Assembly: GCA_947627125.1 (NCBI GenBank) | Contig: CANQUY010000072.1 | Span: forward strand, 1-8,800 | Direction: 5' to 3' | Length of the DNA: 8,800 nt | DNA from: an uncultured Clostridia bacterium | GTDB taxonomy: Bacteria; Bacillota; Clostridia; Christensenellales; Borkfalkiaceae | Shown: piece by piece, positions 5,323 to 8,800 of the stretch | How positions within the stretch are numbered: position 1 is the stretch's first letter | How the letters are laid out: each line of letters opens with the position of its first letter | Notes under the pieces: generated by a model | Database searches by the model: none | The model's input: only the letters and a program-made list of their open reading frames with translations | What the model was told of the DNA's origin: nothing | Position numbers and translations under genes: made by a program

Positions 5323-6248
5323 GCGCCTATCATGCTCCGATCATGCTGAGCGAGGTGATCGAGGGGCTCAACATCAAGCCGAACGGGCTTTACTTTGACG
5401 GAACATGCGGCGGCGCGGGGCATTCGTCCGCGATCCTTGAAAGGGAACCCACAGCAAGGCTTGTGGCAACGGACAAGGACGAGGACGCCGTGAGAGAGGC
5501 TTCCCGCCGTCTTGCCCCCTTTGAAGGACGGTACCGTTTGGTGAGGACCGACTTCAAGAACTTTGAAGAAGTTTTATCCCCCGAAGAGAGGCTTGACGGT
5601 TTTTTGCTCGACCTCGGCATCTCTTCCCACCAGATCGACGATGCGGCGAGGGGGTTTGCCTACCGCTCCGCGGAAGCGCCTCTCGACATGCGCATGGACA
5701 AGCGTTCGTCGTTTACCGCATTTGACGTCGTCAACACTTATACAGAAGAGGACTTAAGGCGCATCCTGAGAGAATACGGCGAGGAACCCTTTGCGGGGAC
5801 CATCGCAAGGAATATCGTAAGGGAGCGCCGCACACAGAGCATTTCCACCTGCGGTGCGCTCAGACAGCTTGTGGAAGAGAGCATTCCCGCAAAATTCCGC
5901 TCGGCGGCATGCGCAAGGCAGACCTTTCAAGCCATCCGCATCGAAGTGAACGGAGAACTCGACGGCCTCGAGGCCTGCATCCGCGGCCTCGTTGCAAGGC
6001 TCAAAAAGGGGGGAAGGGCGGCGATCCTTTCCTTCCACTCCCTCGAGGACAGGATCGTCAAAACCGTGTTCAGAGATCTGTCTACGGCCTGCACCTGTCC
6101 CAAAAATTTTCCCGTCTGCGTCTGCGGAAGGGTCAAACAGCTCGAAATACTCACAAAGAAGCCGCTCACGGCTTCGGAAGAAGAACAAACCGAAAATCCT
6201 CGCGCCAAGAGCGCAAAACTGCGAATTGCCGAAAAAATCACAGAATGA
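5319..6248 (+). CDS. rsmH: 16S rRNA (cytosine(1402)-N(4))-methyltransferase RsmH
   Basis: RsmH (MraW) uses S-adenosylmethionine to methylate N4 of C1402 in the 16S rRNA decoding centre. The 309-residue product has the full set of family motifs: YHAPIMLSEVIEGL (4-17), SAM-binding FDGTCGGAGHS (27-36), VATDKDEDA (49-57), LLDLGISSHQIDD (96-108) followed by GFAYR and PLDMRMD (121-127), FQAIRIEVNGEL (203-214) and ILSFHSLEDRIVK (236-248). A Cys-rich stretch CTCPKNFPVCVCGR (258-271), common in Firmicute RsmH, precedes a basic tail. The length is typical. ATG 5319 overlaps the mraZ stop by 4 bp and has AGGAG 5 nt upstream. The gene sits in its conserved dcw position between mraZ and the ftsL-like gene. 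No anomaly is seen. Confidence 0.97.
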   Translation: MSAYHAPIMLSEVIEGLNIKPNGLYFDGTCGGAGHSSAILEREPTARLVATDKDEDAVREASRRLAPFEGRYRLVRTDFKNFEEVLSPEERLDGFLLDLGISSHQIDDAARGFAYRSAEAPLDMRMDKRSSFTAFDVVNTYTEEDLRRILREYGEEPFAGTIARNIVRERRTQSISTCGALRQLVEESIPAKFRSAACARQTFQAIRIEVNGELDGLEACIRGLVARLKKGGRAAILSFHSLEDRIVKTVFRDLSTACTCPKNFPVCVCGRVKQLEILTKKPLTASEEEQTENPRAKSAKLRIAEKITE

Positions 6249-6296
6249 ACGGGCAATTTGTCGAATACAATATTTTAACAAGGAGATAGGGTTCAC

Positions 6297-7061
6297 ATGG
6301 CACAGGCAGCTCTGCTTGAGAGAGAATATAGAGCGTCCGTCGAGGACGAACAAAATACACCCGAAGCGATCGCACACAGGAAGAGGGGCGAAGTGATCTT
6401 CAGCGACTTTTTCCAAGGCAAGGAATACGATGCCGAAAAGCTCGCGGCAACCTTTTCCATGTCTGCGGCCTCCGCAGGCACGGCGACCGTAGAAGAACAT
6501 GCGGCGGCTCCCGCCCGCGAGGAAACGCCCGCACAGAGAGATCTTTTTGCAAATTATGTATACAAAGACCATGCCCTTCCCGCAACGGAGGTGAGGGAAG
6601 AGGTTTCCGCGGCGACGTATGCGCCCGAAGCTCCCGCTCCCGCCTATGCGCCCGCCCATACGCCCGCGCCCGCCGCACCCGTGGCGGCGCCCGAGATCGA
6701 AACGGAGGACACTCTTCCCACGCAGCGCACGATGGATGTGCTGCACCGCGAAGAGATCTATCAGCGCGATTTTGCGATCGAACAGCAGCCCAAGGAGCGC
6801 GTAGGGTTCTTTGCATCCCTTTCCTCCAAGGCGAAGATGGCGCTTGCCATTGTTTCCGCGACATTTGTTGCGGCGATCGCAGTCGTCTGCATCAATACGG
6901 GGATCATCAATTCCATGAAGTCCGACGTGGACAGGAAGCAGAAGGAGCTCGAGGACCTTTCCGAGTACTCCGAAACGCTCAACGGCCAAATCGAGGCCGT
7001 CACGGATCCCGCCTATGTCGATGATTATGCGGAAAACGTGCTCGGCATGACGCGTTCCTAA
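6297..7061 (+). CDS. FtsL-like cell division protein with long cytoplasmic N-terminal extension
   Basis: The 254-residue product occupies the ftsL position between rsmH and the class B PBP. Its C-terminal third has FtsL/DivIC architecture: a single membrane helix (about 181-204) followed by an external heptad-like stretch (about 207-235, SMKSDVDRKQKELEDLSE) and a short end (YVDDYAENVLGMTRS). Such proteins bridge FtsQ/DivIB and the septal PBP in the divisome. The first ~175 residues are unusual: a charged segment (RGEVIFSDFFQGKEYDAEKL, 30-49), then a low-complexity Ala/Pro/Glu region (about 58-135, including APEAPAPAYAPAHTPAPAAP), then a charged juxtamembrane segment (142-170). FtsL is typically about 90-130 aa with a short cytoplasmic tail. 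The start has AAGGAG 11 nt upstream. FtsL sequences diverge greatly, so the call rests on topology and position more than on sequence. Confidence 0.72.
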   Translation: MAQAALLEREYRASVEDEQNTPEAIAHRKRGEVIFSDFFQGKEYDAEKLAATFSMSAASAGTATVEEHAAAPAREETPAQRDLFANYVYKDHALPATEVREEVSAATYAPEAPAPAYAPAHTPAPAAPVAAPEIETEDTLPTQRTMDVLHREEIYQRDFAIEQQPKERVGFFASLSSKAKMALAIVSATFVAAIAVVCINTGIINSMKSDVDRKQKELEDLSEYSETLNGQIEAVTDPAYVDDYAENVLGMTRS

Positions 7062-7106
7062 GGGGGAAAATCCCATCAAAAATCAATATTCCGTCACGGT
7101 TTTACG

Positions 7107-7113
7107 AAAGAGG
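7107..7113 (+). promoter_or_regulatory. Ribosome binding site supporting the ATG 7123 start of the PBP gene
   Basis: AAAGAGG lies 9 nt before ATG 7123, the first standard start codon in the PBP frame. It is an acceptable but not ideal Shine-Dalgarno match. A purine-rich AGGGGG (7061-7066), overlapping the stop of the ftsL-like gene, sits 8 nt before an in-frame ATC (7075) and competes as a possible initiation site. Confidence 0.4.
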
Positions 7114-7122
7114 TTATTTGCC

Positions 7123-8800
7123 ATGCTATTGGCGATAGCCTTTATTTTTTGTCTGTTTTTGGGCAGATTCTTCTATATTCAGGTCATATGGAAGGAGAAA
7201 CTGCACTATCTTGCCCTCGACCAGTGGACAAGGGAGATCCCTATCCATGCGGGAAGGGGGAATATCTACGACCGCAACGGGGAATTGCTCGCGGGCAATA
7301 CCGCCGCATACAGCGTCTACGCGCGCGCCAACGCCGTGGAGAACGCCGAGATTGCGGCGGCCGCTCTTTCGCCCGTTCTCGGCGTGGAAAGAGAGGAACT
7401 TTTAAAAAAACTTTCCGACAAGAGCAAATCGGAAATTTTGCTTCTGCGCAAGACGGGCAAGGAAACGGTGGAAGCGCTTGCGGGGCAGAACATCCGCGGC
7501 GTCTATTACGCCCGCGACGACGTCCGCATCTATCCCTACGGTTCCCTCGCCTGTCAGGTGCTCGGATTCACCTCCTTCGACGGCTCGGGCACGACGGGTG
7601 TGGAGGGATATTACAACAGCTTTCTTGCGGGAGAGGACGGGGATATCCTCTATGAAACGGACCTCGTGGGGGTTGACCTCGAAGGGGCCGCCGCGGCCTA
7701 TCTCCCCGCGGAGAACGGACTTTCCGTCCGCCTGACGCTCGATCACCGCATCCAGTCCCTCGCGGAGCAGGTCATGGGACGGGCGCTCTCCGAATCGCAG
7801 GCCATGGCCGCGCGGGCGGTCGTGCTCGACCCCTCCGATTTCTCCGTGCTCGCCATGGTGAATCTTCCCTCATACGACCTCAACGAGATCCCGCGGGACG
7901 ACCTCGATCTTCTCAATTCTCTCTCGCGGAACAAGCTCGTTTCGGATATCTATGAACCGGGCTCGACGTTTAAGATCGTCACGGCCGCCGCCAATATCGA
8001 GGAGGGGCTCAAGGGAAACGAGAGGGCGCTTCCTCTCAACCATGTCTTTTCTTCCTCCCGCACGCGCATTGTGGACGGGACGACCATCAAGTGCTGGAGC
8101 GACCATAAGAACGGCAAGCACTCCAACCAGACGCTCGCCGAGGCTCTGAACAACAGTTGTAACCCCTGTTTTGTGGATATCGCGCTCGCCTTGGGCAAGG
8201 AAACGTTTTATGAGTATCTGAAAAATTTTCAGTTCGGCAGGGCGACGGGCATTGACTTTTCGGGAGAATCCATCGGCATGCTGCTTCCGGAGAGCGTTGT
8301 GCGCGACTGCGACCTCGCCCGTATCGGCTTCGGGCAGACCATTGCCGTCAGCCCGCTCCAGCTCGCCTGCGCCGCCGCATCCGCCGTCAACGGGGGATAT
8401 TACTACGCGCCGCGGATCGTAGAGGAGATCTTTTCGGAGGAGGGCGGCGTGAGCGAAAAGACGGAGGCAAAACTTCTCCATCGCACCGTCAGCGAGGAAA
8501 CGTCGAAGATCCTCTCATCCATGCTCGAGGGAGTCGTGCGCGACGGCAGCGGAAAGAAAGCGTACATAGAGGGATACCGCGTGGCCGGGAAAACGGGCAC
8601 GGCGCAAAAATATGAGAACGGCCATATCGCGCAGGGCAAGTATGTATCCTCGTTCGTGGGATATTTTCCCGCGAATGACCCAAAATATCTTGCGCTCATC
8701 ATTGTGGACGAACCGCAGGGCTCCTACTACGGCAGTACCGTCGCCGCGCCCTGTGCCAAAGAGATCTTTCAGGGCATCATAGATATGATGCATCTGCCGC
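7123..8800 (+). CDS. Class B penicillin-binding protein, FtsI/SpoVD family (partial, 3' end missing)
   Basis: This is a membrane-anchored D,D-transpeptidase that cross-links septal (or spore) peptidoglycan. At least 559 residues are present before the window ends. A hydrophobic anchor (about 1-22, from the ATG) is followed by the dimerisation domain with REIPIHAGRGNIYDRNGELL (about 37-56) and YPYGSLACQVLGF. The transpeptidase domain has all active-site motifs: STFK with nucleophile Ser281 in YEPGSTFKIVTAA, SCN at 345-347 in ALNNSCNPCF, and KTGT at 490-493 in RVAGKTGTAQ. The window ends soon after, so C-terminal PASTA domains, which would favour SpoVD or PBP2x-type, cannot be judged. The start is doubtful: ATG 7123 leaves no basic residues before the anchor, whereas the in-frame upstream codons (from 7075) encode SVTVLRKRLFA, a typical pre-anchor segment, but lack ATG, GTG or TTG. 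Likely co-transcribed with mraZ-rsmH-ftsL. Confidence 0.93.
   Translation, partial: MLLAIAFIFCLFLGRFFYIQVIWKEKLHYLALDQWTREIPIHAGRGNIYDRNGELLAGNTAAYSVYARANAVENAEIAAAALSPVLGVEREELLKKLSDKSKSEILLLRKTGKETVEALAGQNIRGVYYARDDVRIYPYGSLACQVLGFTSFDGSGTTGVEGYYNSFLAGEDGDILYETDLVGVDLEGAAAAYLPAENGLSVRLTLDHRIQSLAEQVMGRALSESQAMAARAVVLDPSDFSVLAMVNLPSYDLNEIPRDDLDLLNSLSRNKLVSDIYEPGSTFKIVTAAANIEEGLKGNERALPLNHVFSSSRTRIVDGTTIKCWSDHKNGKHSNQTLAEALNNSCNPCFVDIALALGKETFYEYLKNFQFGRATGIDFSGESIGMLLPESVVRDCDLARIGFGQTIAVSPLQLACAAASAVNGGYYYAPRIVEEIFSEEGGVSEKTEAKLLHRTVSEETSKILSSMLEGVVRDGSGKKAYIEGYRVAGKTGTAQKYENGHIAQGKYVSSFVGYFPANDPKYLALIIVDEPQGSYYGSTVAAPCAKEIFQGIIDMMHLP

Noticed and set aside
6245..6289. 14-codon frame (MNGQFVEYNILTRR) overlapping the rsmH stop as ATGA
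   Set aside because: The ATGA overlap is suggestive, but the peptide is too short to evaluate and has no recognisable features; more likely chance in the short rsmH-ftsL gap.
5754..7079. Long minus-strand open frame (441 codons) opposite rsmH and the ftsL-like gene
   Set aside because: It spans two well-supported plus-strand genes and the gap between them, has a Gly/Arg/Cys-rich low-quality sequence, and has no supporting domain.

Overview
The window looks like chromosomal DNA from a Gram-positive bacterium of the Clostridia type with moderate GC. The evidence is the division/cell-wall gene order mraZ-rsmH-ftsL-like-class B PBP, strong AGGAGG-like ribosome binding sites, sigma-A consensus promoters, and a potABC operon led by a cupin-type XRE regulator. 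A closer taxonomic call is not supported by this sequence alone. Both ends of the window cut through genes: potC on the left and a penicillin-binding protein on the right.

Left part (1-3445, minus strand): a polyamine-uptake operon read right to left. A consensus promoter (3417-3445) and an AT-rich cluster of inverted repeats (3327-3403) precede an XRE/cupin regulator (2775-3308). Next come potA (1236-2750), potB (430-1239) and the start of potC (1-433). The regulator-potA gap is 24 bp, and potA/potB and potB/potC overlap by ATGA, so the genes are probably co-transcribed and translationally coupled. The substrate-binding protein potD is expected just beyond the left edge. PotA is unusually long (504 aa) because its C-terminal regulatory (TOBE) region appears to be duplicated.

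Middle part (3446-4800): rpsT (ribosomal protein S20, minus strand) has its own extended -10 promoter and a downstream intrinsic terminator. A separate perfect 10-bp hairpin of unknown role lies between that terminator and the regulator promoter. murI (glutamate racemase) is divergent from rpsT and supplies D-glutamate for peptidoglycan. The last ~40 codons of murI are strikingly AT-rich.

Right part (4801-8800, plus strand): the beginning of the dcw cluster. A fully consensus TTGACA-N17-TATAAT promoter is preceded by three TGG elements spaced exactly 10 bp apart, a plausible MraZ autoregulatory operator. It drives mraZ, rsmH (ATGA overlap), a long FtsL-like single-pass membrane protein with a ~175-residue Ala/Pro-rich cytoplasmic extension, and a class B PBP with all three transpeptidase motifs. 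With murI just upstream, this half is devoted to peptidoglycan precursor supply and septal wall synthesis.

I found no mobile element, CRISPR array, tRNA or rRNA, and nothing that amounts to a wholly new system. The most interesting points are the duplicated PotA tail, the regulator's operator cluster, the MraZ-box array, the extended FtsL and the uncertain start of the PBP. No gene-free stretch exceeds 300 bp; the longest (3309-3587) holds the regulator promoter, the operator cluster, a hairpin and the rpsT terminator.
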